NCBI RefSeq assembly: GCF_046299575.1
Contig: NZ_JBKBHX010000005.1
Span: forward strand, 1-64,000
DNA from: Thermaurantimonas sp046299575
Lineage (GTDB): Bacteria > Bacteroidota > Bacteroidia > Flavobacteriales > Schleiferiaceae
DNA: 64,000 bases
Direction: 5' to 3'
The notes under the pieces were generated by a model. It was not told the origin of the DNA, did no database searches, and saw nothing but the letters and a program-made list of their open reading frames with translations. The position numbers and the translations under genes were made by a program. Numbering within the stretch: the stretch's first letter is position 1; every line of letters begins with the position of its first letter. Of this stretch, positions 18,623 through 28,991 are shown piece by piece.

Positions 18623-19027
18623 ATGATGAAATCAAAACTCCTCAAACTCGCCTCAGTGTTTTTTGTACTGACAGCTTTAGCCTGCCATAAAGATGATCAC
18701 AGCCATGATCCAAACGACCTGCAATCACCTCAAATCAACATCATCAAACCCTCGGAGTTTTCTTTCAATTCAGGAGACACTGTGTTTATACAGATTGTTG
18801 TTACTGACAATGTAGAGCTGCATGAAGTCGATGTCTTCATCCATGAAAAGAGAACTGGAATAGAAAAATATAAACTGCATCGCCATAGCCATTCTAGAGA
18901 AGTAAACATAAACTCCTGGTGGATAGCTGAGGCAGGCGAAGGTCATACTGACTATGTACTCACAGTAAAAGCTGAAGATGCCGCGGGGAATAAAGCTGAA
19001 AAAAAACACGAATTCCACGTCCATTAA
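18623..19027 (+). CDS. Histidine-rich lipoprotein (DUF4625-like), probable metal binding
   Basis: 134 residues. Lipoprotein signal ending ALACHK (Cys near residue 22), followed immediately by HKDDHSHDPND. An Ig-like region follows (SPQINIIKPSEFSFNSGDTVFI, VTDNVELHEVDVFIHEK) with further His clusters (KLHRHSHSRE, KKHEFHVH at the end). The pattern resembles Bacteroidota DUF4625 lipoproteins. Divergent transcription from a Fur-family gene and the operator at its promoter suggest an envelope protein that binds or passes on a metal such as zinc. Metal binding is inferred from composition. Confidence 0.72.
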   Translation: MMKSKLLKLASVFFVLTALACHKDDHSHDPNDLQSPQINIIKPSEFSFNSGDTVFIQIVVTDNVELHEVDVFIHEKRTGIEKYKLHRHSHSREVNINSWWIAEAGEGHTDYVLTVKAEDAAGNKAEKKHEFHVH

Positions 19028-19049
19028 AAGCTGCCGATTGGCAGCTTTT
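19026..19049. terminator. Bidirectional intrinsic terminator
   Basis: AAAAGCTGCC-GATT-GGCAGCTTTT between the convergent lipoprotein gene and galE. Confidence 0.85.
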
Positions 19050-20072
19050 TTAATTGTTGTTTAAAGTCTGTTCAAACTTCCAGGCTGAGCGAAGCATATC
19101 GACCAAAGAATATTTTGCCTTCCAGCCAAGCTTTTCATTGGCAAGGCGCGTATCGGCATACACGGCTTCTACATCACCCGGACGTCGATTTACAATCCGA
19201 TAAGGTATGGTAATGCCTGTAGCTTCTTCAAACGCCTTTACCATTTGCAATACTGAATACCCTTCACCTGTTCCTAAATTATAAACCTCAAACGGTTTTT
19301 CCATCTTGCCCTGCAACATGCGATTGAGAGCATAGATGTGTGCATCTGCAATGTCTACCACATGTATGTAATCCCGGATACAGGTACCATCGGGAGTATT
19401 GTAGTCCCCTCCAAATATTTTGAGTTCGGGCCGCTTTCCTATGGCTGTCTCTGTTATATATGGTACGAGATGATGGGGGGGGCCATCCTGAAATTCACCT
19501 ATGATGCCACTCTCATGCGCACCTATGGGGTTGAAATATCTGAGTGAAATCACATCAACAGCTCCAGTAGCAGCTGTATCGCGAAGGATTTCTTCTGACA
19601 TTTTTTTAGTGTTTCCATAAGGCGATTCCGCAGGTTTTACTGGCGCATCTTCGCTCACTGGCAATTTATCGGGATTGCCGTACACTGTACACGAAGAACT
19701 GAACACTACATTACGGATTTTGTATGCTGTCATACATTCCAGCAAATTGATAGTACTTACCAAATTGTTGTAGTAATATTTTAAAGGTTTTTCAACTGAT
19801 TCATTTACAAGCAAAAAGGCAGCAAAGTGTATAACCCCTTCCATATCTGGATATTTAGCAAAGAGGGCATTCATCTCATCCTTATTACACATCTCTACCT
19901 TTTCAAAAACAACAGACCGACCTACAATTTTTTCGATGCGATCCTTCACCTCGATGGGCGACTCACTGAGATTATCGATTATTACAGGCTCAAATCCATG
20001 CTCGATCAGTTGCACAGCTGTATGTGAACCAATATATCCTAAACCTCCTGTGACAAGAATTTTTTTAGACAT
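19050..20072 (-). CDS. galE: UDP-glucose 4-epimerase
   Basis: 340 residues. Extended short-chain dehydrogenase: NAD-binding GGLGYIGSHT near residue 8, VIHFAAFLLVNESVE near 80, VFSSSCTVYGNP near 124 and the catalytic YGNTKK (Tyr-x-x-x-Lys) near 152; LRYFNPIGAHESG and RDYIHVVDIADAH follow as expected for GalE. It interconverts UDP-glucose and UDP-galactose. No galactose genes adjoin it, so a role in surface polysaccharide is likely. The 288 bases upstream (20073-20360) are AT-rich with no feature I can defend. Confidence 0.95.
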   Translation of the reverse strand: MSKKILVTGGLGYIGSHTAVQLIEHGFEPVIIDNLSESPIEVKDRIEKIVGRSVVFEKVEMCNKDEMNALFAKYPDMEGVIHFAAFLLVNESVEKPLKYYYNNLVSTINLLECMTAYKIRNVVFSSSCTVYGNPDKLPVSEDAPVKPAESPYGNTKKMSEEILRDTAATGAVDVISLRYFNPIGAHESGIIGEFQDGPPHHLVPYITETAIGKRPELKIFGGDYNTPDGTCIRDYIHVVDIADAHIYALNRMLQGKMEKPFEVYNLGTGEGYSVLQMVKAFEEATGITIPYRIVNRRPGDVEAVYADTRLANEKLGWKAKYSLVDMLRSAWKFEQTLNNN

Positions 20073-20360
20073 AATTATTCAAAATTTTCAGCCAAAATAC
20101 ACTTTACATAAAATACTAGGCAATGACAATAATCAGACGCGCCTTTTTCGATCTGATTTACGAAAGCTTTTTTATAAATATAAAAATTAACCTCAATTAT
20201 TGAGCTAATAGCAGATTCAATTCGATGACACAAAAAAAATTTCATTGAATACGCACATTAGAATTCTCTTATATAAGTTTCAAGACAATAATCATTATAA
20301 ATCTTATATTACAATAAATATTTTTACATAAGAAATCTGGAACTATTAAATCCTATTAAA

Positions 20361-20609
20361 ATGATACAGATTCGCAAAAACATTGCTATTAGTGATACAG
20401 GCTTTTTGTTCGACCCATTTACGGGCGAATCATATTCCCTCAATTCTACTGGATTAGAAATTTTACTCATGCTAAAAAATGGAAATTCTCTTGAAGAAAT
20501 CTCTCATAAAATAACAGAAAAATACGATGTGGATTCTGAAACTTTTGAGAGGTATTTTCAAGATTTTATTTCGACACTTCGACTGTATCACTTGACAGAA
20601 AACGAGTAA
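20361..20609 (+). CDS. PqqD-like small protein (intact head of a decayed cluster)
   Basis: 82 residues. Opens IRKNIAISDTGFLFDPFTGESYSLNSTGLEIL and continues with the helical LEEISHKITEKYDVDSETFERYFQDFISTLR, the pattern of PqqD-like winged-helix domains. Such domains bind peptides for maturation enzymes (RiPP recognition elements) or act as small accessory proteins. One base separates it from the ATP-grasp gene. It is the only gene of the 20.4-27.2 kb set without a visible lesion. Its function here is unknown; a substrate-presenting role for the ATP-grasp or decarboxylase is my inference. Confidence 0.78.
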   Translation: MIQIRKNIAISDTGFLFDPFTGESYSLNSTGLEILLMLKNGNSLEEISHKITEKYDVDSETFERYFQDFISTLRLYHLTENE

Positions 20610-20610
20610 A

Positions 20611-21650
20611 ATGAGAAAAATAACCATAGGACTTTACGGATTAAACAACATCGATAGTCCTGGTCCAGGCATTCCTGTATTTAGAGGCCTAAGAGCGTCT
20701 AAGCAATTTGAGCTAGAATTGTAGGCATAGCATATGAAAATCTGGAACCGGGCGCGTACATGCACGATTTAGTAGATAAAACATATAAAGTTCCATACCC
20801 TTCAGATGGTGTTGAACCTTTATTAGAAAGAATAAAATACATTCAAGAAAAAGAGAAAATCTACGTATTAATTCCCAACTTTGATTCGGAGCATTTCACT
20901 TTTATGAAATCCGAAAAAATATTAAGAGATTGGGGAATAAAAACATTTTTACCTACATTACAACTATTTGAAGAAACACATAAATCAAATTTACCCGAAT
21001 TCGTAAAAAAGTACGGTGTAAATGTTCCTTACAGCGAACCCATTACTTCACTGCAAGAATTTTTTAAAATTATAATCAAATTCGATTTTCCTGTAGTAGT
21101 AAAAGGGAAATTTTACGATGCCTACATAGCATACGACATTGATCAGGTAGCTATGTATTTCAATAAAATAGCTGCTAAATGGGGTTTACCTATTGTAATT
21201 CAAGAATTTATAAAAGGAACAGAGGTAAACGTTGTAGGCCCTGGTGATGGTCAGGGTACCATAATAGGCGCCTTGCCTATGCGAAAAACTTACACCACCG
21301 ACAAGGGTAAGGCTTGGCGAGGCATTACCCTCGATGATCCGGCTATGATGGAACTCACGCACAAAATTATTTCTCAAACTAAATGGAGAGGCGGTATGGA
21401 GCTGGAGCTCATCCGTACGGCCGATAATAAGCTCTACATGATCGAAATAAATCCCAGATTACCAGCATGGGTATATCTGGCCGTAGCTGCAGGCCAAAAT
21501 TTACCTGAAGCTCTGGTACTTATGGCCCTCGGCGAAAAAGTCAAACCCTTTACCTCCTATCAGATTGGAAAAATGTTTATTCGGTATTCCTTTGATCTTA
21601 TTACCGACTTAAGTGAATTTGAAAAATTAGCCACTACCGGCGAACTCTAA
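20611..21650 (+). pseudogene. ATP-grasp ligase (one frameshift)
   Basis: The ATG at 20611 gives MRKITIGLYGLNNIDSPGPG and IPVFRGLRASKQFELEL, then a stop; adding one base near 20721 joins this to VGIAYENLEPGAYMHDLVDK and the long open frame to 21650. The body has the ATP-grasp layout: FPVVVKGKFYDAYIAYD (ATP-binding lysine), IVIQEFIKGTEVNVVG, and GGMELELIR with YMIEINPRLPAW (metal ligands Glu and Asn). Members ligate a carboxylate to an amine or carbamoyl group through an acyl phosphate; the substrate is unknown. A truncated product starting at 20760 would keep most of the ATP-grasp fold but lose the N-terminal domain. Confidence 0.82.
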
Positions 21651-21661
21651 AACAAAAAAAA

Positions 21662-23040
21662 ATAGAAAAACGAGCCTTCGAAAGACCAATCATCCAAAAG
21701 CTAAATGCCAGTTTGCCAAGCAAATACGGCCTAAAAAGTAAACTGGAACTCATTAGCCACATTGATGGGGTCGCTGTAAGCAGCATCATCGAGCAATATG
21801 GATCTCCTGTTTTCATATTTTCGGAAAATTCCATCCGCCGAATCTATAAAGATGCATATCGGGCATTCAGCTCGCGATACCCTAATGTGCAATTTGCCTG
21901 GTCATATAAATCAAACTATCTGAATGCTATTTGTCAAGTCTTCCATCAAGAAGGCGCCTGGGCTGAAGTAGTTTCTGGATTAAAATACCAAAAGGCCATC
22001 GCAAATGGAATTCCCGGTGAACTCATCATTTTCAATGGACCTGACAAAAGCCTTGAAGACCTTCGTAAAGCCATAAAAAATGGCTCACTCATTCACATAG
22101 ATCATTTCGATGAGCTCTATGATATCATAAAGCTGTCAAAAGAGATGAGCGAGCGGCCTCGTGTAGCTATTCGCGTAAATATGGATGTGGGCATCTATCC
22201 GAAATGGGACAGATTCGGATTTAACTATGAAAATGGGGAAGTGTGGGATGCTCTCAACCGTATAATGACTTCGAAAAAACTTGAGCTCGTTGGCCTTCAC
22301 ACACACACATCGGAACATACATCATGTCGACAGAGGCCTATAAAATAACCACCTCTAAACTTGCTAAACTTGCAGTAGATCTGGAGAAAAAGCACGGATT
22401 TGCCATTCAATATATCGATATCGGAGGTGGTTTTGCATCAAAAAATACTTTAAGAGGCGCCTACTATCCTGGTACAGATACAACCCCATCGTTCGAAGAC
22501 TTCGCTGAGGCTATTACCTCAGCAATTTTTAGCTCTGAGATCAAACCTCAAAATATTCCCTTGCTTATTTTAGAAACAGGCAGAGCTCTGATCGACGATG
22601 CTGGATATTTGGCCGGTACTGTTTTGGCAAACAAAAGGCTGTCTGACGGCCGACGGGCTACAATCATCGATGCTGGTGTTAATGTACTCTTTACTGCTTT
22701 TTGGTATGAGCACGACATCCGACCAGTAGAACCTATTTCCGAACAATTGGAAGACACCACCATCTATGGCCACTTATGTATGAATATCGACGTTGTTCGC
22801 ACAAATGTGATGTTTCCATTGCTAAAAAAGGGAGATCATTATGTAATAAAACGCGTAGACGCATACAACAATACTCAATGGCTCCAGTTTATCAACATGC
22901 GACCCAATATTGTATTAATTGATAAATCAGGAAAAATACATTTTATTCGTAAAAAAGAGACACTTGATACCATCAATTCAATGGTGATAATACCAGAGCA
23001 TCTCAAGGAGAATAATTTTTATAATATGGCCACTAAATGA
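21662..23040 (+). pseudogene. PLP-dependent (fold III) diaminopimelate/ornithine-type decarboxylase, frameshifted
   Basis: The reading frame begins at codon ATA GAA AAA CGA where ATG is expected, so the start codon may be lost. Family features: PVFIFSENSIRRIY, VQFAWSYKSNYLNAI (PLP lysine region), AEVVSGLKYQKAI, RVAIRVNMDVG, then LHTH..GTYIM broken by an extra CA in a (CA)6 run at 22298-22309, after which YIDIGGGFASKNTLRG, LILETGRALIDDAGYL and the C-terminal barrel run to 23040 in another frame. This is an alanine-racemase-fold amino acid decarboxylase. It follows the ATP-grasp gene by 11 bases and overlaps the transporter gene by ATGA. Confidence 0.84.
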
Positions 23041-25192
23041 AACTTATCAAGTGGTTTAGTGATGCCGTTCTGAATAGTTATGCTCAGTTGTTTTTTTTTT
23101 AAAACAATAAGTGGTTTGTATTCATATTGTAGAGCATAACTTTTTTAGATTTATATGTAGGCATTTTAGGTTTTTTTTTGTGTTCTTACTTCACTTGTGT
23201 TAGCCTATGTATTAGGGATTAATCAATATAGCATAAATCAGTGATATTATGGCTTTAATTCACTACTTGTAGGAATTGGTTTAGCCATTTATTTTGAACC
23301 TAGTTTATCGCTGGTTATTTTGATTTTTGCTGCCGGAATACTTACTCTTTTTATATCATTATTTTACCAAGGGTTTTTAGCTAAATATGGATTGCCATTT
23401 CTCAGCTTACCCTTTATACGGTATTTTGGCTTTTGCGATTATCTACACGACAGTTTCAAGCATTGGGTTTCAGCGATATAGGGATATATATTTTAAACGA
23501 ATTGTATGCATTAAGAGGAAGTAAATTAGTAGAAATTTATGAATGGACAAACACCCTTAATTTACCATTTGCAAATAAAGCATATTTACTTTCTTTGGGA
23601 GCAATATTTTTTCAACAAAATATTTTAGCAGGTTTTTTAGCATCGATTGATCTTATTATTTACTCAAGAATAGCATTTTCGCTCAGTATTATAGGTTTTT
23701 CCATTGTATATTTTTTTTATAGTATTTTGGGTATTTACTTCAACGAGATTAATTTCAGCTATATTGGATTTAATTACATCTTAACCTCTATAGCGTTAGG
23801 TGGTTTTTTTATAATTCCAAACCACAATTCTTACATAACTCAAATTTTTATAATTCCGATTGTTATAATCGTAGGCATATCTCTACAAGAAATTTTTAAT
23901 ATGTTTTACTTGTCGGTACACTCACTTCCGTTTAATTTGGTAGTACTTACGATACTTTATGGTTTGAAGTTTAGAAAAGACAACAGAATTGGATTAAGCA
24001 CAATCTTTTGGCAGCAAAAATCACCAGAAAAAAACCTGTATTTTTTTAATAATTACGTAGAGCGATTTTGAAACGAAACAAATTTTCCAATATATCTGCC
24101 TTTTCATGGAGAATGGGTAGTAACTCAAGGCCACAATGCAGAATATACTCATAAAGATGATTGGAAATATGCATGGGATTTTGAAATAATAGATGAAGAT
24201 GGAAAAACTTATCAAAATAATGGAGATTTCGTATCAGACTATTACTGTTATGATAAAAATGTACTTGCGCCTGCAGATGGAGTCATTGAGAACATTGTAG
24301 ATGAAATTGATGATAATCCCATAGGAGTAAGAAACTTAGAAAATAACTGGGGCAACACAATAGTAATAAAACACACAGAATTCTTATACACTCAATTAAG
24401 CCATCTAAAGAAGGGAAGCATCAAATGTTCAATCGGGGAAACAGTAAAAAGAGGTGATATTTTAGGAAAGGTAGGCAATTCAGGCAATTCTCCATATCCA
24501 CATCTGCATTTTCAAATTCAATCAGATCCTTATATTGGTTCTAAGACTATATATTATCCACTCACGTATACCTATATAAAAAATCAAAAAAAAACAGAAT
24601 TGTTACAAATATCGATTCCTGAAAAAGGCGACAAAGTATCTTTTCTTACTCCAAATTCAATACATAAAAAATCTTTTCATTTCATAGTAGGAGAACAATT
24701 GAAATTCAAAGATGATAAAGGGGAAGAGATTACATGGAGTGTTAAAAGAGATTATTACACATTAGATAAATACTTAGAGTGTCAAAAAAGCAAATCAAAA
24801 GCATACTTCCGGTTGAACGATACAATGCTGCAATTTACGCATTTTGAAGGGGACATAAAATCAATTCGTTAATACTTCTATTTAGCTTCTTTTAAAGTGA
24901 ATTTTAGTTATACAAATAAATTAGAATTAAGCGATATAATTCCAGTAAATATGGTATTAAATTCTTTTGAGTTGTTCATACACGATTTTTTCGCTCATTT
25001 ATTTCCATTTTTACATTGTATTACTGTCTCTCATACCCTGAAATAAATTCAGAATTAACAATTAATCAGATTACACTAAAAAGTACAATTACCAAAAATC
25101 TTTTTGGTAGATAAATTGATCTTATTGAGTTTGAAATAGAAGCAGATCAAAGTGGTATTAAATATTTCAAAATACATAAAAAATATTTTTAA
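23037..25192 (+). pseudogene. Urea transporter fused to M23 peptidase, heavily disrupted
   Basis: Conceptual translation starts MKLIKWFSDAVLNSYAQLFF and shows the urea-transporter duplications YYGFNSLLVGIGLAIYFEPSL, KYGLPFLSLPFI and, later, FSYIGFNYILTSIALGGFFI, with repeated hydrophobic helices. After YVERF a TGA (24069-24071) precedes an open M23/LytM-like peptidase domain (24072-24872) with GEWVVTQGHNAEYTHKDDW, LAPADGVIENI, GNTIVIKH and the HLHFQIQ metal motif. Lesions: TAA 23100, TAG 23130, frameshift in the T run 23171-23179, TGA 23242, frameshift near 23431, TGA 24069, TAA 24870, frameshift near 25020, TAA 25112. Neither part could be made whole. The two-domain order appears original because the frame is continuous across the junction. 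Confidence 0.84.
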
Positions 25193-25200
25193 AAAACAAA

Positions 25201-26552
25201 ATGGATAAAAAAAATTAATATTCACATTCTCTCTCTTAATTTTAATTAATTATGGTTAATCACAAATAGCATACAACATAAAAGAGATTGATATAGTTAC
25301 ATATGAACTTTATACTCAAAAGAAATGGGATACACTTATTGATATAGGAAAGGAATCTTTGAGAAGAAATATTTCTTTTTACTTTTTACATGTGGGCATG
25401 GGCATTACATACTTTTTTTTGAAGAATTTTCACATAGCTATTTATCACTTTGAGCAAGCATTGAAAATAACAGGTGAAGAAGAATATGTGAAAGAATATC
25501 TATATAGTTCTTAACTTTAATTAGGTATATCTTTTGAAGCAGAAATGATTTCATAAAAGATGTCAAAAGCATTTAAGGAATATTATGGAATAAACAACGA
25601 AATTGCCAGTAAAAACATTGATGTTGGTTACAATTTCACTGTAGGAAACCCAATTGACAAGATCTCTCATTCCATAAATAAAATTCAAAATAACCAGAAT
25701 GGTTATTTATTTAGTCCATTGAAAATTCAATCTTTTTATATTGGATTATTGACAAAATTGATCTCGCGCCTGAGTATTTATCAGGCTTACACCAACTTAA
25801 GTTCAAATCAATTTCTCTATTATCAAGCATCTAATCAAACCTTCACAGATTCAAATTTTGCCACAAGACTAAATCAATATTATATAAATACAAACATTTT
25901 ACTGTCGAAATTCATATCAATTTCTGGTGGATTTCACTTTGTTCATTTAAGTACAAATTTCACTGCTCAGCTTACAGTAGATTCTAATCAAACACCTATT
26001 TTAGTGGAAGTACCATACCATTCAAGCGTTTTAGATATTTTGTGGTTTGTTTCAATTTACAAAAAATTTACTTATTTCAACCATAGTATATCGTATTACA
26101 ACGCGGGATTTAATAATGTCAAACAAGAACAATTTGATTTTAAAATACATTTTTTTCCCTATGGAAATTTAAATTTATATGTATTAAATAATCTTTCATA
26201 TAAAAAACAAAATTTTTATTTCTCTTCTCTAAGGAAAAATAAAGTTATAGATGAAAGTATCGGTTTTAAAATTTCAAATAGATTTTGGACAGAGATTTAT
26301 GGCTCTACAGGTGATATGAGTAATTTTATTTTAAAAGAGGGTTTAGTCATTTATAACAGGTCTGATGTGATAAACAATAGATTGGGAGCAAAACTTATTT
26401 TTATAGCTAATCCAAATTGGTCGCTCACCATTGATTTTGCCCGATTGTATTGTACAAGTACTATTACCGAATATCCAAAATGGAAAGAGTTTGATGATAG
26501 ATTTTCCTATTTACATCATTCTGTGACAGGAATTTTATCCATAAAACTTTAA
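25201..26552 (+). pseudogene. TPR plus outer-membrane beta-barrel protein, N-terminal part disrupted
   Basis: ATG at 25201 leads into a signal peptide (LIFTFSLLILINYG) only if one A is restored in the run after it; a TAA follows in the signal region and further stops lie near 25512, 25518 and 25554. The TPR-like part reads YELYTQKKWDTLIDIGKESL and HIAIYHFEQALKITGEEEY. From 25560 a 330-residue open frame remains, with beta-strand character (ISISGGFHFVHLSTNF, FTYFNHSISYYNAGF, RLGAKLIFIANPNWSLTIDFARLY) and a final strand GILSIKL, suggesting an outer-membrane barrel. The open 3' part could still be translated but lacks an export signal. Confidence 0.7.
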
Positions 26553-26562
26553 ATGTACAAAC

Positions 26563-27173
26563 ATGAAAGAAGTGAAAATATTAACCTCTTTTTCATCTCT
26601 AATCCTATTACTAATTACCGTATTATCGTTAAATGGAAAGGATTAGCTTGTAAATGCTTTTAAAAAGAGTTATGAATATGAAAACAATGGAAATTACAAA
26701 AATGCTATTGACCAATTAAAGTCTTTATATGATGCTGAGAGTTATGAAATAAATCTTCGATTAGGATGGCTGTATTATCAAAGTGGAAATTTTAAAGAAT
26801 CCATTGATCATTACCAAAGAGCAATAAACCTAAAACCGTATGCGATTGAGCCGAAATTAGGATTAGTACTTCCCTACTCTTCGATGGGAAAATGGGATAC
26901 AGTTTTAGAAATATATCAAAAAATTTTACTTATTGATCCAAACAATTCACTAGTCTATTATCGAGTAGGATTGATATACTACAATAAAGGAAATTATAAC
27001 AAAGCAGAAGAGTTGTAAATCTGTATCCTTTTGACTACGATGGATTGATATTATTAGGTTGGATTAAATTAAAACTTCAGAAAATCAGGGAAGCAAAAGT
27101 ATTATTCCATAAAGTGCTGATGAACAAACCGGGCGATAAATCAGCATTAGAAGGATTAAAATACATTAAATAA
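26563..27173 (+). pseudogene. TPR-repeat protein, disrupted
   Basis: Starts MKEVKILTSFSSLILLLITV, a probable signal peptide or anchor, then TAG at 26644. Four or more TPR-type repeats follow (NYKNAIDQLKSLYDAES, INLRLGWLYYQSGNFKESI, YYRVGLIYYNKGNYNKAEEL) until a lost base near 27015; the last repeat (LILLGWIKLKLQKIREAKVLF) runs in another frame to 27173. This is the last member of the decayed set. The 100 bases to the next gene are AT-rich without features. Confidence 0.75.
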
Positions 27174-27275
27174 AATAAGATATTTTTTTGAGGAAAAACG
27201 CAAATAATTTTACTTGAAATAACATTTTTTGTGTCTTTATTTCTCTACTTAAGTTAGTTTAAACAGCATAATATA

Positions 27276-28883
27276 TCAAAGGCTAACTAAAGCCTCTTTT
27301 AATCGTTTCGTAAAAGAATGAACAGGACTTTCGGGTATGCTACCGGTCCATTCTTCTACGATTTCGCCGTTATACATCACACATATCCGATTACAGAAGT
27401 ATTCAGCAATAATGAGATTGTGTGTTATGAATAAGTAGCTGACATTCAGAGCATCTTTTAGATCGTTTAAAAGATTAAGAACCTGAGCCTGCACTGATAC
27501 GTCAAGAGCTGCCACACTCTCATCGAGTACCACAAGTGACGGGCGTAATATTAGTGCACGTGCTATCGCTATCCTCTGGCGCTGTCCACCTGAAAATTGG
27601 TGTGGATAGTCATCAAATCTCTCCATTGAAATACCTACCATTTCAAGAATTTCTTGAGCTTTTTTTATGGCTTCTTCAGCTGAAATGCCTTTCGCCAATA
27701 AGGGCTCCATCACTTGCTTACCGATGGTGAGCATTGGATTAAGGCTTGAAAAAGGGTCTTGAAAAACGAGCTGGACAACATCAGCTTTGCGACCATCCTG
27801 GTGATATTGCACTACCCCTTTGTCTGCTTTTTCAATTCCACATAAAATTCTTGCTAGCGTAGTCTTTCCGCAACCTGATGGGCCTACGATTCCAACAGAC
27901 TCACCTGTAGAGATGATAAGATTTACATTACGCAAAATGGGCGATTTCTCATTACCAATTGTGTATGACTTGAAGATGTTTGAGATTGTGATAATTTTTT
28001 CATTCTTTTTCAAAAGTTTTATATCCTTCAAAATCTGTTTATAGGGAACTTTTACTTGGTTACTTTGAGGCTGTAAAAAATCTTCAATCGTGGGTAGTCG
28101 CTCAGGTTTGTATCCAGGCTTAGGCCTTGAGAGTAAAAGTGCCTTAGTATATGGATGACTGGGTGATGTAAAGAGCTGTTGTTTAGATTGAGTTTCTATT
28201 ATTTTACCCTGTCGCATCACTAGAATTCGATCGCAAAGATGGCCGACTAGGTCTATATCATGACTCACAAAAATGAGGGAGGTACTTTGTTCATTGCAAA
28301 GTTGGCGAAGAAGGCGAATGATTTCTGCTTGTACGAGTAGGTCAAGTGCTGTTGTAGGTTCATCGGCAACAAGCAAATGAGGATTTTTGATCATTGCCAT
28401 AGCAATTACCACCCGTTGACGCTGCCCTCCGCTGAGCTGATGCGGGTATTTGAAATACGAGACTTCCGGGTTGGGAATTTGAACTTTCTGCAGCCACTCT
28501 AAAGCTCGTTTCTTTTTTTCTTTTTTTGAAATTGGCAAGATTTCTAAAGCCTCAGCTACCTGAGCACCTATTTGCATAGAGGGATTTAAGGCGCTCATGG
28601 GTTCCTGAAATACATAACCGATTTTCTTAGCTCGAACTGCTGAAGTCATTTTATCGAGCTCTGCCCAATTACCTGAAACTTCTTGAAAAGCAAAGACATC
28701 GAATGAAATGGACAGAGAAGGTGGCAACAGACCGGAAATGGTTTTACAAATCAAAGACTTACCTGAGCCGCTCTCTCCTACAATTCCAAGTTTTTCGCCT
28801 TTTTTAAGATGCAAATCAACACCATGCACTAAAACTGCATCAGTGTTTTTTGATCGGATTGTCAAATTTTTTATCTCAAGCAA
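27276..28883 (-). CDS. Peptide/nickel-type ABC transporter, two fused ATPase domains
   Basis: 535 residues with two nucleotide-binding domains. First: GESGSGKSLICKTISGLL near 36, LSGGQRQRVVIAMAM and LLVADEPTTALD. Second: GPSGCGKTTLARILCGI near 332, FSGGQRQRIAIARAL and LVVLDESVAALD. Each domain has the short oligopeptide/dipeptide ATPase tail (SHPYTKALLLSRP after the first), as in DppDF fusions and YejF. It energises uptake of peptides or similar solutes through two permeases and a binding protein, none of which is next to it. The C-terminal tail also has the family's SPVHSFTKRL. Confidence 0.92.
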   Translation of the reverse strand: MLEIKNLTIRSKNTDAVLVHGVDLHLKKGEKLGIVGESGSGKSLICKTISGLLPPSLSISFDVFAFQEVSGNWAELDKMTSAVRAKKIGYVFQEPMSALNPSMQIGAQVAEALEILPISKKEKKKRALEWLQKVQIPNPEVSYFKYPHQLSGGQRQRVVIAMAMIKNPHLLVADEPTTALDLLVQAEIIRLLRQLCNEQSTSLIFVSHDIDLVGHLCDRILVMRQGKIIETQSKQQLFTSPSHPYTKALLLSRPKPGYKPERLPTIEDFLQPQSNQVKVPYKQILKDIKLLKKNEKIITISNIFKSYTIGNEKSPILRNVNLIISTGESVGIVGPSGCGKTTLARILCGIEKADKGVVQYHQDGRKADVVQLVFQDPFSSLNPMLTIGKQVMEPLLAKGISAEEAIKKAQEILEMVGISMERFDDYPHQFSGGQRQRIAIARALILRPSLVVLDESVAALDVSVQAQVLNLLNDLKDALNVSYLFITHNLIIAEYFCNRICVMYNGEIVEEWTGSIPESPVHSFTKRLKEALVSL

Positions 28884-28991
28884 GGGAAGAAATCTTTTTA
28901 TAAAAGTTTAAGCAATTTTCAGGGTAAAAATCAGATAAAATTTGTTTGAATAAAAAGGTCGAGTGTATTGTCTTACTACAAATTCTAAAAG

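Noticed and set aside
20361..27173. All lesions in this cluster as sequencing errors
   Set aside because: Not excluded for single changes, but nine or more in one gene, with intact long genes on both sides, is not a random error pattern.
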